A stretch of 64,000 nt of DNA, from contig NZ_JADMOL010000001.1 of NCBI RefSeq assembly GCF_015558675.1, forward strand, positions 843,797-907,796, read 5' to 3'. Both the position numbers and the translations under genes were made by a program. Positions 44,680 to 53,628 of this stretch are shown here, one piece after another. The notes below the pieces were generated by a model, which was given only the letters and a program-made list of their open reading frames with translations, did no database searches and was not told the DNA's origin. The DNA is from Paenibacillus sp. 1001270B_150601_E10 (GTDB lineage: Bacteria; Bacillota; Bacilli; Paenibacillales; Paenibacillaceae). Every line of letters starts with the position of its first letter. The first letter of the stretch is position 1.

Positions 44680-44733
44680 AGTGTAAAGGGTGAATGTTAA
44701 CACTGTTTCAGGCTTTTGTTAACGCTGTGTAAA
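44680..44733 (-). promoter_or_regulatory. Pho box and -10 of the pst operon
   Basis: On the minus strand TTTACA (44733-44728), TTAACA (44722-44717), CTGAAA (44711-44706) and TTAACA (44700-44695) occur at exact 11-bp steps. A -10-like TACACT (44685-44680) follows after nine bases. Direct TT(A/C/T)ACA repeats with an 11-bp period are the known binding pattern of PhoP in Bacillus. Confidence 0.85.
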
Positions 44734-44740
44734 ATATTAA

Positions 44741-45853
44741 TTAATTGTAATGCTCCATGTGCAATTCATCGTATGCCTGGCGTGCGGATTGGGACATCAT
44801 GGTTGCGCTGGTGTGAACTTGCTGCAGTCGTTCCCTGTTGTCTGATATCGCCGTAAATAATTGTTCAAGCTGGGTGATGGTTGCCGATATATCCTGCTGT
44901 GTATTGTGCGCTTCCTTGAAGGAGGCCTCGCTGCCTGTCATCGTAGCTTCGAGCGATTGTTTCATAGCTGCCAACGTCTCCTCAATCTGCTCCGTGGCCG
45001 CCTTCGTCAAGAGCGCAAGCTTGCGCACCTCTGCTGCAACCACTTCAAATCCACGGCCATGCTCGCCTGCACGCGCTGCTTCGATTGAAGCATTCAAGGC
45101 CAGCACCTGGCATGTCTCTGACCATTCACGAATGATCAAAGCTGCATTCACAGCAGCATCTGTGTGCTGAGACAATATATCCATCTGCTGCTTCTGATCA
45201 TTGACGCGAGACGTCATCGTCTCCACGGAAGTGACGACCTGTGACAGCACCCCTTTCGTTTTCATCGTTTCCTTCATCATCTCATCAGCATGTCGAAGTC
45301 CAAGCGTCGATTCCGTTTGCACGAGATCAGCCTGCTCCCGAATCGTTGACAGCGAATCACAGGCGGACTGGATCGCTTCCTCCTCACGAACTTGATGCTG
45401 AATCCGAATATCTTTTGAGAGCTCTGTTATAGCTTTAGAAGTCATTAATCCAGCAAATCGTCCCTCATGCTCAAATAGCACGGGGTCGTACATATACTCC
45501 TCGTTGCGCGCTGTTGTAAGATCCAGCAGAGCGGAAGCCTCCATTCCATAAGGCAGAACAAGAACATTGCTTTCCATCAGACGCTGTATCGGCTTCAGAT
45601 TGAACAACGCTGGGGCGAAGCGCGTCCCCATTCGCTCGTAGAAGCGTTCTCTAAGCACAAAGCCAATCGGCCGATCTTCTTGATCGATGACGACGAGTAT
45701 ACGAAGCTTTTCATTCCGTTCAAATAAAGCTTGGACATGGACAATCAGTTCTGTTGACCTCACAAGCTCTGCTTGCTGAATGAGATTATGGTAAGCAGGC
45801 TCCTTCACAAGGCTCATTCGAATATGTTTTTCTGCAATCGCTGCTATGCTCAA
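44741..45853 (-). CDS. Soluble MCP-like signalling protein with CBS-type N-terminus
   Basis: 370 residues and no membrane segment. Residues about 1-150 resemble a CBS-like pair ([20 protein letters not shown] and [18 protein letters not shown]). A helical linker leads to a methyl-accepting signalling domain whose hairpin tip region reads [22 protein letters not shown] and continues [11 protein letters not shown]. It should therefore signal to CheA/CheW from the cytoplasm. TTG 45853 follows AGGAGGAG. A Pho-box-like array lies upstream with the same geometry as at pstS, so it may be made under phosphate starvation. The ligand of the N-terminus is unknown. Confidence 0.85.
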   Translation of the reverse strand: MSIAAIAEKHIRMSLVKEPAYHNLIQQAELVRSTELIVHVQALFERNEKLRILVVIDQEDRPIGFVLRERFYERMGTRFAPALFNLKPIQRLMESNVLVLPYGMEASALLDLTTARNEEYMYDPVLFEHEGRFAGLMTSKAITELSKDIRIQHQVREEEAIQSACDSLSTIREQADLVQTESTLGLRHADEMMKETMKTKGVLSQVVTSVETMTSRVNDQKQQMDILSQHTDAAVNAALIIREWSETCQVLALNASIEAARAGEHGRGFEVVAAEVRKLALLTKAATEQIEETLAAMKQSLEATMTGSEASFKEAHNTQQDISATITQLEQLFTAISDNRERLQQVHTSATMMSQSARQAYDELHMEHYN

Positions 45854-45896
45854 TGTTTCTCTCCTCCTACAGATCTACTCGAGCGACTTAAGTCCT

Positions 45897-45950
45897 AATT
45901 TAGCATGGCATTGTTAATAGAGAGATCGATTATTGTAAAGGTTATGTAAA
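45897..45950 (-). promoter_or_regulatory. Candidate Pho box before the MCP-like gene
   Basis: On the minus strand TTTACA (45950-45945), TTTACA (45939-45934) and TTAACA (45917-45912) sit at positions 0, 11 and 33; the position-22 repeat is degenerate (CGATCT). TAAATT (45902-45897) follows nine bases after the last repeat, the same distance as in the pst promoter. Confidence 0.7.
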
Positions 45951-46114
45951 ATCTGCAATTAAGTCTGAAATCTTTGAATACATCAAGAAATGAGCGGCAT
46001 GACGAAAAAGAAAACGCATGGATTCGTATGGAAATACTACAATTGACCCAAGATACCCAGTAGATCTGCAATAGATCATAAGAATGAATTTCCAGTAAAA
46101 AGGAGAGTCTATAC

Positions 46115-46231
46115 ATGAATCATTCCAATTCACATCAAGAGCGCATTCGCAAGCAAGAGAAACGCTTGATTATTACGAGCTTTGTCGTTGGCTTCATCAT
46201 GCTGCTCGCCTTTATACGAAAGTTTTTGTGA
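46115..46231 (+). CDS. Small single-helix membrane protein upstream of cydA
   Basis: 38 residues beginning MNHSNSHQERIRKQEKR, then one hydrophobic helix (LIITSFVVGFIMLLAFI) and RKFL at the end. AAGGAG at about 46100 gives a good ribosome binding site nine bases before ATG 46115. The charged-then-hydrophobic layout is that of a real small membrane protein. I do not recognise a family. It precedes cydA by 106 bp in the same direction, so a link to the bd oxidase is possible but unproven. Confidence 0.6.
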   Translation: MNHSNSHQERIRKQEKRLIITSFVVGFIMLLAFIRKFL

Positions 46232-46337
46232 GACGTGAAATAGGGAGAGATGATAGAGATTGAAGCCAACCCTTTAACGCTTCATTCCTATCATGGCCAT
46301 ACAAGATAAAATGAATACTTCAGGAGTGTGACATGCG

Positions 46338-47690
46338 ATGACTGCCTATGATCCCGTAATCTTTAGCCGAATGCTTACAGGGCTTACCCTTTTTGTCCAT
46401 ATTGTTTATGCCACGATAGGTGTAGGGGTGCCCTTAATGATCGCCTTAGCCGAATGGATTGGGATCAAGCGGAACGATCCTTATTATCTGCTTATGGCAA
46501 GAAGATGGGCTCGTGGATTTACCGTCACGGTCGCTGTAGGCGTTGTGACAGGTACTGCGATTGGTCTTCAGCTTAACCTGCTGTGGCCGAATTTCATGAG
46601 GGTTGCCGGTCAGACAATTGCACTGCCTCTATTTATGGAGACCTTTGCTTTCTTCATCGAGGCCATTTTTCTAGGCATCTATCTCTATACGTGGGATCGG
46701 TTCAAAAATAGATACTTACACTTCTGGCTTCTCATCCCGGTTGCCATTGGCTCATCTGCATCTGCCTTTTTCATCACAAGCGTCAATGCGTTTATGAACT
46801 CGCCGCAAGGCTTTGACCTGGTCAATGGTCAAATGGAGAACATCGACCCGTTGGTTGCGATGTTTAACCCCGCAATGCCGACGAAGGTCGGACATGTATT
46901 GGTAACAGCTTATGTAACTGCCGCCTTTTGCTTGGGAGCTATCGCTGCATTAGCGATGCTAAGAGGCAGACGCCATATCTACTTCAAGAAAGCATTGCGC
47001 TTAACGATGGTTAGCGCGCTGGTCTTTTCATTCGCCACTGTGCTAATCGGCGATCTTTCCGGGAAATTCCTGCATGCCTACCAGCCCGAGAAGCTTGCCG
47101 CAACAGAATGGCACTTTGAGACGACTGACCGAGCCAGCCTCATTGTCGGCGGCGTGCTGACGGATCAGAATGACGTGAAGTTCGCCATCAAGATTCCGTT
47201 TGCACTGAGTATCCTTGCTGGCGGGACACCTGGTACGGTCGTTTCTGGCTTGAATGAGGTGCCAGAGGAACTGCACCCACCGCTTCGAACGACGCATTAT
47301 TTATTTGATCTTATGGTATTTCTAGGCATGTATTTGCTCCTAGTCGCGTTATGGTATTTTATTGCAGATATTCGCAATCGCAAGCGCGGCGTGCCCATTC
47401 ATAGGGTTTTGCTGCTTGGTGTTGTGCTTGGGGCTCCATTCTCTGTTCTAGCTATTGAGTCGGGATGGATCTTTTCCGAGGTCGGCAGACAGCCTTGGAT
47501 CCTATGGGGTATTATGAAGACCGCAGAGGGAGCTACAACCTCAAGACATGTAGACACCATGCTCTGGGTATTTGCGATCCTGTACCTTGTTCTTACTGTC
47601 ACAAGTGCAAAAATTCTGATCAAAATGTTCAAACAGAATCCGGTTGAGGACGAGATCTCCTCTCTGGGATTAGAAGGAGGCAGCAAGTGA
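46338..47690 (+). CDS. cydA: Cytochrome bd quinol oxidase subunit I
   Basis: 450 residues with nine membrane helices. The axial haem histidine is in LTGLTLFVHIVYATIG near residue 20; the conserved proton-path glutamates are in FMETFAFFIEAIFLG near 97 and 105; the signature GRQPWILWGIMKT lies near 380. The quinol loop is short, as in Bacillus/Geobacillus-type bd oxidases. It oxidises menaquinol and reduces oxygen with high affinity. The stop codon overlaps the cydB start. Confidence 0.97.
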   Translation: MTAYDPVIFSRMLTGLTLFVHIVYATIGVGVPLMIALAEWIGIKRNDPYYLLMARRWARGFTVTVAVGVVTGTAIGLQLNLLWPNFMRVAGQTIALPLFMETFAFFIEAIFLGIYLYTWDRFKNRYLHFWLLIPVAIGSSASAFFITSVNAFMNSPQGFDLVNGQMENIDPLVAMFNPAMPTKVGHVLVTAYVTAAFCLGAIAALAMLRGRRHIYFKKALRLTMVSALVFSFATVLIGDLSGKFLHAYQPEKLAATEWHFETTDRASLIVGGVLTDQNDVKFAIKIPFALSILAGGTPGTVVSGLNEVPEELHPPLRTTHYLFDLMVFLGMYLLLVALWYFIADIRNRKRGVPIHRVLLLGVVLGAPFSVLAIESGWIFSEVGRQPWILWGIMKTAEGATTSRHVDTMLWVFAILYLVLTVTSAKILIKMFKQNPVEDEISSLGLEGGSK

Positions 47691-48718
47691 TGAGCTATGA
47701 ACTGCTCGGTATGACCGTTCTTTGGATCTTCCTGTTCGGCTACCTCATCGTAGCCTCTATCGATTTCGGCGCAGGATTTTTCAGTTATTACAGCGTCCTT
47801 TCCGGGAAACGCCACATTATTCATGGGGTTATTGAACGCTACTTGTCACCCGTGTGGGAAGTGACGAACGTATTCTTGATATTCTTTATCATTGGACTGG
47901 TCGGCTTCTTTCCCGATACAGCGTATTATTATGGAACGGCATTGTTGGTCCCAGGCAGCCTTGCGCTCATCCTGCTTGCCATCCGCGGATCCTATTATGC
48001 CTTTAGTACCTACGGCTCGCGAGACAGCCGCATCTATATGTTCCTCTATGGAACGAGCGGCCTCTTAATCCCTGCCGCACTCTCCACGGTACTTGCGATC
48101 TCAGAAGGTGGTTACATCCTAGAGGAGAATGGACAGATCCAATTCAGCTTTCTTAAGCTTTTTACCAACCTGTATCCGTATTCGGTTATTGTGCTTGCTC
48201 TCGTAAGCGTCCTGTATATATCGGCCATGTTTCTCACCTATTACGCAGCCAAGGCTCAGGACGCGCCAGCATTGGAAATCGTCAGGAAGTATGCCCTATC
48301 ATGGGCGCTGCCAACGATACTTGCCAGTTTGTTTGTATTCTACGCGATTCAGAGACACAATGAAGAGCACTTTATGAACATGTTGAACCATGCGTGGATG
48401 TTCGTGCTTTCCTTTGTGTTTTTCCTCATCGCCGTTATTCTTGTATGGATGCGAAGAAATTATGGCATCGCTTTTCTTGCGGTCATGTTTCAATACGGAT
48501 TCGCATGGTTTGGATATGGAAGAGCGCATCTGCCTTACCTGCTCTATCCGTATCTAACGATTTATGATAACTTTACGAATCCAGCTATGGCGCAAGCGCT
48601 CATTATTGCGTTTATAGCGGGACTCTGCATCCTTATTCCATCGCTTTATTTGCTGTTAAAGCTATTCCTGTTCAATGCTCATTATGTAAGAGGCGGGAAA
48701 AAACCAAAAAAAGCATGA
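47690..48718 (+). CDS. cydB: Cytochrome bd quinol oxidase subunit II
   Basis: 342 residues from ATG 47690, which overlaps the cydA TGA (TGATG); AAGGAGG lies ten bases upstream, and GTG 47687 is an alternative. Eight or nine membrane helices; FGYLIVASIDFGAGFFSYY at the N-terminus is the conserved CydB region. It forms the heterodimer with CydA. No cydCD haem-export genes follow in this window. Confidence 0.96.
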   Translation: MSYELLGMTVLWIFLFGYLIVASIDFGAGFFSYYSVLSGKRHIIHGVIERYLSPVWEVTNVFLIFFIIGLVGFFPDTAYYYGTALLVPGSLALILLAIRGSYYAFSTYGSRDSRIYMFLYGTSGLLIPAALSTVLAISEGGYILEENGQIQFSFLKLFTNLYPYSVIVLALVSVLYISAMFLTYYAAKAQDAPALEIVRKYALSWALPTILASLFVFYAIQRHNEEHFMNMLNHAWMFVLSFVFFLIAVILVWMRRNYGIAFLAVMFQYGFAWFGYGRAHLPYLLYPYLTIYDNFTNPAMAQALIIAFIAGLCILIPSLYLLLKLFLFNAHYVRGGKKPKKA

Positions 48719-48844
48719 TAACGTGGGAGATGCAACCCTAGATTCATTGAGCTTTATAGAAAAGTTCGTTATATGGCATTCATTAGGGTCACCGGTAGAG
48801 AACCAATTTGACTACTTGAACCGTAAAAAAAGAGGTGTATAGGC

Positions 48845-48949
48845 GTGCATGAGTTTCTCATCTTTTACGCCCCATTATTAATCGTTGCCGTGTCAATCGC
48901 TGCTGTATTTATTTGGGGTGCTTATTTTCGTGCAGAGGATCGGCCATAG
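48845..48949 (+). CDS. cydS: Cytochrome bd small subunit CydS
   Basis: 34 residues: one membrane helix, starting MHEFLIFYAPLLIVAVSIAA and ending WGAYFRAEDRP. The FLIxYAPxxxVAxS pattern matches the CydS subunit seen in the Geobacillus bd oxidase structure, which shields haem b595. GTG 48845 follows AGAGGTG (48831-48837) by seven bases. It is 126 bp downstream of cydB. Confidence 0.88.
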   Translation: MHEFLIFYAPLLIVAVSIAAVFIWGAYFRAEDRP

Positions 48950-49002
48950 CGGATACCAACCCATATCTAACGGGACTTGTCCTAAATGGGTCATCTTAGC
49001 AA

Positions 49003-49052
49003 ACAAGGAAGCCAAGGGATAGACTTAGCGTCTTTTCCCTTGGCTTCCTTGT
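49003..49052. terminator. Long bidirectional hairpin between cydS and phoP
   Basis: ACAAGGAAGCCAAGGG (49003-49018) and CCCTTGGCTTCCTTGT (49037-49052) form a perfect 16-bp stem between two convergent transcription units. T-runs are weak on both sides (TTTT in the loop). Confidence 0.8.
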
Positions 49053-49120
49053 GCTTGAAATCCATATATGTCAGCAAATTAGACCTTACGTCAACGGTTG
49101 CTTATGAAATCAAACCATGC

Positions 49121-49840
49121 CTACTTCTTCTGAATCACCAGCTTATAGCCTACTCCGCGAATCGAGTCAATCTTCACGGATTGCTGATTCAGCTCAAGCT
49201 TCTTGCGAAGCGAGCTGACATGAACATCGACTGTACGCTGCCCGCCAATGTAATCAAAGCCCCACACCGCATTCATCAAGTCGTCACGCGTAACGACCAT
49301 ACCTGGCCGCTGGACCAAGTACAAGAGCACCTCGAACTCCTTCGGTCTCAAGGAAATCAGCTCTTCGCCCAAAGTAACCTCGTACTTCTCCGGATAGATA
49401 CGCAGTTCTCCTGCCTTGATCACCTTCTCGTCGTTATCCTGGGCATAAGTCGGGAGATCCATCGCATCATTGGACGTTCTTCTTAACACTGCTCCGACGC
49501 GAGCTAGCAGCTCAGCAACGCCAAAGGGCTTCGTGATATAATCATCCGCACCGTGCTTTAGCCCCTGCACAATCTCTTCTTCTGCATTGCGAGCAGTCAA
49601 AATGATGACTGGTGTACGGTTGCCGGATTGACGAAGCTTGGACAAGACTTCAAAGCCATTCATCCCTGGCAGCATAATATCCAAGACGATCAAGTCAAAG
49701 GTTTGGTTTAAGGCCGTTTGCAGGCCTAATCCTCCATGATCCACAACGGTTGTCGCATACCCTTCCAACGTTAAGTTATACGATAAGAGCCGAGCCAAGG
49801 TTGGCTCATCTTCAATGACTAGCACTTTAGGTTCTGACAC
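49121..49840 (-). CDS. phoP: Response regulator PhoP
   Basis: 239 residues from GTG 49840, seven bases after GGAGG; the ATG at 49870 lies upstream of that site. OmpR/PhoB type: receiver with Asp54 (LIVLDIMLPGM), Thr in ILTARN, Lys in ITKPF; winged-helix domain from about 130 (LRPKEFEVLLYL, DYIGGQRTVDVHVSSLRKKL). Expected to bind the 11-bp-period Pho boxes found at pstS, the MCP-like gene and phoR. It lies downstream of its kinase gene, the reverse of the B. subtilis phoP-phoR order. Confidence 0.9.
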   Translation of the reverse strand: MSEPKVLVIEDEPTLARLLSYNLTLEGYATTVVDHGGLGLQTALNQTFDLIVLDIMLPGMNGFEVLSKLRQSGNRTPVIILTARNAEEEIVQGLKHGADDYITKPFGVAELLARVGAVLRRTSNDAMDLPTYAQDNDEKVIKAGELRIYPEKYEVTLGEELISLRPKEFEVLLYLVQRPGMVVTRDDLMNAVWGFDYIGGQRTVDVHVSSLRKKLELNQQSVKIDSIRGVGYKLVIQKK

Positions 49841-49957
49841 ACCATTTCCTCCAGTATAACCGGCATTCAACGGACGCCTCTTGCAAGGCGCTCGAAGGAG
49901 AGCTGCTCATAGGGCTCTCACCTTATGAACAGCCCATGATTCTGTTGCTTGATCCCA

Positions 49958-51757
49958 TCAACCTTCTTGAATCACAGGAAGCTCAATGGTAAAGGTCGTT
50001 CCTACCCCAACGGTGCTTTCCACTTGAATCGTGCCATGATGCGATTCGATAAGATGCTTCACGATCGATAATCCAAGTCCTGTACCTCCAGAGCTTCTCG
50101 ACCTTGCCTTATCCACGCGATAGAAACGCTCAAAGATGCGAGGCAAGTCCTTCTTCGGAATACCGATTCCCGTGTCGGATATCCGAATTCTGACCTGATC
50201 GTAATCGCCTGCATCATTCACTTCGAGAGGAGCCGCGGTAATATTAACGCGTCCTCCATCAGGCGTATAATTAATCGCGTTCGATAACAGGTTTAAAACA
50301 ATCTGTCGGAGTCGATCCTCATCCGCCTCAATATACATATCCTCCTCCACCGTCATGAAGATGTCAATATGCTTTTTCTCCGCTTCCTTGCGGAGCATAT
50401 TCACCGTATCCTCCATGAAGCTAGGCATAAATACCGGCGAGAAGAGCAGCGGCACCCGCTTCGCCTCAATCTTCGACAGCTGCAGGATGTCTCCGATCAG
50501 ACGATTCAAGCGTTCGCTCTCATCATGGATGATCTTGAGGAAAGATTGAGCGATCTCTGTATCATTCATCGCACCGTTCATCAAGGTTTCGGTAAAGCCC
50601 TTCACGGCTGCGATCGGCGTCTTCAGCTCATGAGATACATTCGCTACGAATTCGCTTCTCATGCGCTCCAATTGACGGATCTTAGACATATCTTGCATCA
50701 GAAGCAGCACGCCAGCCCATTCTTGATCGGTAAAATACACCGGAACAACATTTACATCAAGCAGCCGCTCTTCAGGATAATAGATCGTCAGCTCATCATG
50801 AAGCAGATTGCGCTTATCAAGCGTCTCATGCACCATCTCAATCAACTCAAACGGAATTCTCGTCTCACTCAGCGATTGGCCAATAACCGCCTTGCTCTTG
50901 ATTCCAAGCAGTTCTTCAGCCTTCTTATTCGTCAGCACAACTTGCCCTTGCTCATCGACCATGATGATTCCGTTCATCATATGCTCAAGAACAGATTGCA
51001 AGCGATTCTGCTGCTCGCGAATCTGAGTCATCTGCACCTGCAAGCTGTCTGCCATTGCATTAATCGCCGCACCCAACTGTCCAATCTCATCGCTGCCAAC
51101 GGTCGTCGTTCTCGCCTGATAGTCCATATGCGTGATACGCTTCGCTACCCGAGTCATGTTCTCAATGGGCTTGGTCAGGCTGTATGCAATGCGAGAGCTA
51201 ATAATAGCTGCTATCAGAATGAGGATAAATAAACCTAATCCAAGATAAGCCCATAGCTCCTTCACCCCATCATCGACGGTCTTGAGACTCATTGCGAGTC
51301 GAATAAAGCCGTCAAACTCCGGAGCATGCTTCACCGGAAGCGCAACGTACAGCATATTCTCGTCTAGCGTATTGCTGTAGCGTATCGAGGATCCAAAGGC
51401 ATTGCTCTCCGCAAGCTTGACTTCCTCTCTTAGCAAGTGGTTATCCATCTTTCTTACATCCGACAGCGAGTCGCCTACTACGGTTCCATCGCTTTTGATA
51501 AAAGTAACACGAGAATGCGTTGATTTATCCAGCTTCTTCGCCCACTCGGAATAAAAGGCATACTCCTCATGAAGAGAGGATATCTTCTCCCACGGAAGGA
51601 TCTGTTCAATAAGAAGCATTTCCCGGGACATATTTTGCTCTAGCTGCTCAATATAGTTGTTTTTAAAGGAATTCGCCATATAGATGCCAGCCGTAATGAC
51701 GGAAATGCTAATTAAGCTGATAATGACGAGGGTTAATTTCGTACGAAAGCGAGTCAT
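49958..51757 (-). CDS. phoR: Sensor histidine kinase PhoR
   Basis: 599 residues. TM1 at about 8-28, an extracytoplasmic domain (30-165), TM2 at 170-190, HAMP (SLTKPIENMTRVAKRI), PAS (LEHMMNGIIMVDEQGQVVLTN), HisKA with His376 in VANVSHELKTP, and HATPase boxes NAINYTPDGG, DTGIGIP and GGTGLGLSIVKH. This is the PhoR/PnpS layout. Its location in the icd-mdh neighbourhood and a Pho box upstream support the assignment. It is followed by phoP after 117 bp that contain small hairpins. Confidence 0.92.
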   Translation of the reverse strand: MTRFRTKLTLVIISLISISVITAGIYMANSFKNNYIEQLEQNMSREMLLIEQILPWEKISSLHEEYAFYSEWAKKLDKSTHSRVTFIKSDGTVVGDSLSDVRKMDNHLLREEVKLAESNAFGSSIRYSNTLDENMLYVALPVKHAPEFDGFIRLAMSLKTVDDGVKELWAYLGLGLFILILIAAIISSRIAYSLTKPIENMTRVAKRITHMDYQARTTTVGSDEIGQLGAAINAMADSLQVQMTQIREQQNRLQSVLEHMMNGIIMVDEQGQVVLTNKKAEELLGIKSKAVIGQSLSETRIPFELIEMVHETLDKRNLLHDELTIYYPEERLLDVNVVPVYFTDQEWAGVLLLMQDMSKIRQLERMRSEFVANVSHELKTPIAAVKGFTETLMNGAMNDTEIAQSFLKIIHDESERLNRLIGDILQLSKIEAKRVPLLFSPVFMPSFMEDTVNMLRKEAEKKHIDIFMTVEEDMYIEADEDRLRQIVLNLLSNAINYTPDGGRVNITAAPLEVNDAGDYDQVRIRISDTGIGIPKKDLPRIFERFYRVDKARSRSSGGTGLGLSIVKHLIESHHGTIQVESTVGVGTTFTIELPVIQEG

Positions 51758-51843
51758 AGCTCATCTCCCTGTTCCTATCCTATGTTGTATATTGTTTCTC
51801 TAACATCGTAACGATATTTCCCCTATTTTGACTAGTCTTTAAT

Positions 51844-51871
51844 TATTAACTTTATGTAAAGGAGTTGTAAA
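51844..51871 (-). promoter_or_regulatory. Candidate Pho box before phoR-phoP
   Basis: On the minus strand TTTACA (51871-51866), TTTACA (51860-51855) and TTAATA (51849-51844) follow each other at 11-bp steps, about 90 bp upstream of the phoR start. This suggests autoregulation by PhoP. The -10 element is not clear (CAAAAT near 51830-51825 is possible). The rest of the 302-bp gap 51758-52059 holds only the fumA terminator. Confidence 0.7.
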
Positions 51872-52023
51872 GCTCCTGCCGGAACTTTCTTTATAACATA
51901 GACCTCTCACTCTCAGCTTCATGGAGAAATGGCTTCAAGATCAAAAGAGGATAACGTGCAGGAGCAATGCAGTGATGCCGCACTTGCATATGACGCCATG
52001 CAAGCTGTGTTTACGCTCAGAGA

Positions 52024-52051
52024 AATCCCCTCAGCTTATACTGAGGGGATT
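52024..52051 (-). terminator. Hairpin after the fumarase gene
   Basis: AATCCCCTCAG (52024-52034) and CTGAGGGGATT (52041-52051) form a perfect 11-bp stem with loop CTTATA. On the minus strand TTTCTCT follows. Confidence 0.8.
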
Positions 52052-52059
52052 GATCTAGC

Positions 52060-53628
52060 TTATTTGAACACAGGATCTCGAAACTGCTCAAGCTTCTCAA
52101 AGGAACTCTTATCCACATCGCGATGCAAGCTGTTGCCATGCGCATCCATCGTCACGATCGCTGCGAAGCCCTCAACCTGCAGGTGCCACATCGCTTCTGG
52201 AATACCGAACTCCATGAAGTCTACGCCGTTCACCCGCTTAATGCATTCCGCATAATACTGTGCAGCCCCACCGATTGCATTCAAATACACGCCTCCATGC
52301 TCCTGCAAAGCAGCCAGCGTCTTGGCTCCCATGCCGCCTTTTCCGATCACCGCGCGAATGCCAAACTTCTTCATGATGTCGCCTTGATAAGGCTCCTCGC
52401 GAATGCTTGTTGTCGGCCCTGCTGCCTTCACGTGCCAGCCCTCTTCATCCTTCAGCATAACCGGACCACAATGATAGATGACAGCTCCGTCCAGATCAAC
52501 AGGACAATCATGATCGATCAAATATTTGTGCAGAGCATCGCGGCCAGTATGCATCTCCCCATTGATAATGACAACATCACCGACGCGCAGCGAACGAATC
52601 GCTTCTTCCGTAATCGGCGTCGTCAGAACAACCTGGCGACTGCCTTGGCTTGCTGATGCTTCTTGAGAAGCCGCAACCTCCGTTTCCGCCTCCTTAGACT
52701 GCTCCTTCATCTTGACATCTGTTCCGCGCTCATACAGCCATTCAAGATGAGCACCTGTCTCTCCATTCAAGCGGACGCCCTGACGACGGAATGCCCAGCA
52801 GTTATAAGCAACAGAAACAAAGAAGCTTGCCGGCAAGCGGTTCATCACGCCGATCTTACAGCCAAGCAGCGTCACTTCCCCGCCGAAGCCCATCGTTCCG
52901 ATGCCAAGCTGGTTCGACGCATTCATAATATAATCCTCTAGCTGACCAAGCTCTGCACTCGGATTCTTATCGTCCACCTTGCGGAATAATTGATGCTTCG
53001 CGAGCTCATATCCTGTTGTACGATCGCCGCCGATGCCAACGCCGATGAACCCTGCGCTGCATCCCTGACCTTGCGCTTGATACACAGCATGCAGAATACA
53101 TTTGCGAATACCATCAAGGTCGCGTCCAGCCTTCCCTAAGCCTTCAATCTCCGCAGGAAGACTATATTGAATATTTTTATTTTCACAGCCGCCGCCTTTA
53201 AGGATCAGCTTCACTTCAATATCATCGGATTCCCACTGCTCAAAGTGAACGACTGGCGTTCCAGGTCCCAAATTATCCCCAGAGTTCGCTCCCGTCAAAG
53301 AATCAACGGAGTTCGTCCGCAGCTTCCCGTCAATCGTCGCTTGGCGAACGGCTTCGTAAATATCCTGTTTCATTTGAATCTGATTCGCGCCGACAGGGGT
53401 ATGAACAATAAACGTCGGCATGCCTGTATCCTGGCAGATCGGAGACACTTTCGTCTCTGCCATCTCAATATTTTGAGCGATCGTGCTCAAGGATAAGCCG
53501 GATCTCGTCGCTGCATCTTCATGCTCATGTGCCTTGCGAATCGCCCGACGTACGTCTCCTGGCAAATTTGTAGACGTTTCCACAATAAGGTCATACACAC
53601 TCTGTCTGAACTGTTGCAACATATTCAC
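52060..53628 (-). CDS. fumA: Class I fumarate hydratase (iron-sulfur type)
   Basis: 522 residues with fused alpha and beta parts. The N-terminal part has cluster cysteines in SPICQDTGMP, LKGGGCENKN and QGQGCSAGFIG; the C-terminal part starts near residue 335 (LTTPITEEAIRSLRVGDVV) and contains GRDALHKYL, AGPTTSIRE and GKGGMGAKT. A low-complexity linker rich in E, A and S joins them. It hydrates fumarate to malate in the TCA cycle. GTG 53628 follows GAGAGGAG closely. The class I enzyme is oxygen-sensitive; class II FumC would be encoded elsewhere if present. Near mdh and icd it forms a TCA neighbourhood. Confidence 0.94.
   Translation of the reverse strand: MNMLQQFRQSVYDLIVETSTNLPGDVRRAIRKAHEHEDAATRSGLSLSTIAQNIEMAETKVSPICQDTGMPTFIVHTPVGANQIQMKQDIYEAVRQATIDGKLRTNSVDSLTGANSGDNLGPGTPVVHFEQWESDDIEVKLILKGGGCENKNIQYSLPAEIEGLGKAGRDLDGIRKCILHAVYQAQGQGCSAGFIGVGIGGDRTTGYELAKHQLFRKVDDKNPSAELGQLEDYIMNASNQLGIGTMGFGGEVTLLGCKIGVMNRLPASFFVSVAYNCWAFRRQGVRLNGETGAHLEWLYERGTDVKMKEQSKEAETEVAASQEASASQGSRQVVLTTPITEEAIRSLRVGDVVIINGEMHTGRDALHKYLIDHDCPVDLDGAVIYHCGPVMLKDEEGWHVKAAGPTTSIREEPYQGDIMKKFGIRAVIGKGGMGAKTLAALQEHGGVYLNAIGGAAQYYAECIKRVNGVDFMEFGIPEAMWHLQVEGFAAIVTMDAHGNSLHRDVDKSSFEKLEQFRDPVFK

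Noticed and set aside
46232-46337. Rex redox operator before cydA
   Set aside because: No TTGTGAA-N4-TTCACAA-like palindrome found in this gap or in the preceding stretch.
50369-51232. 287-codon plus-strand frame opposite phoR
   Set aside because: Antisense shadow of a clear histidine kinase gene; no ribosome binding site or protein-like composition.
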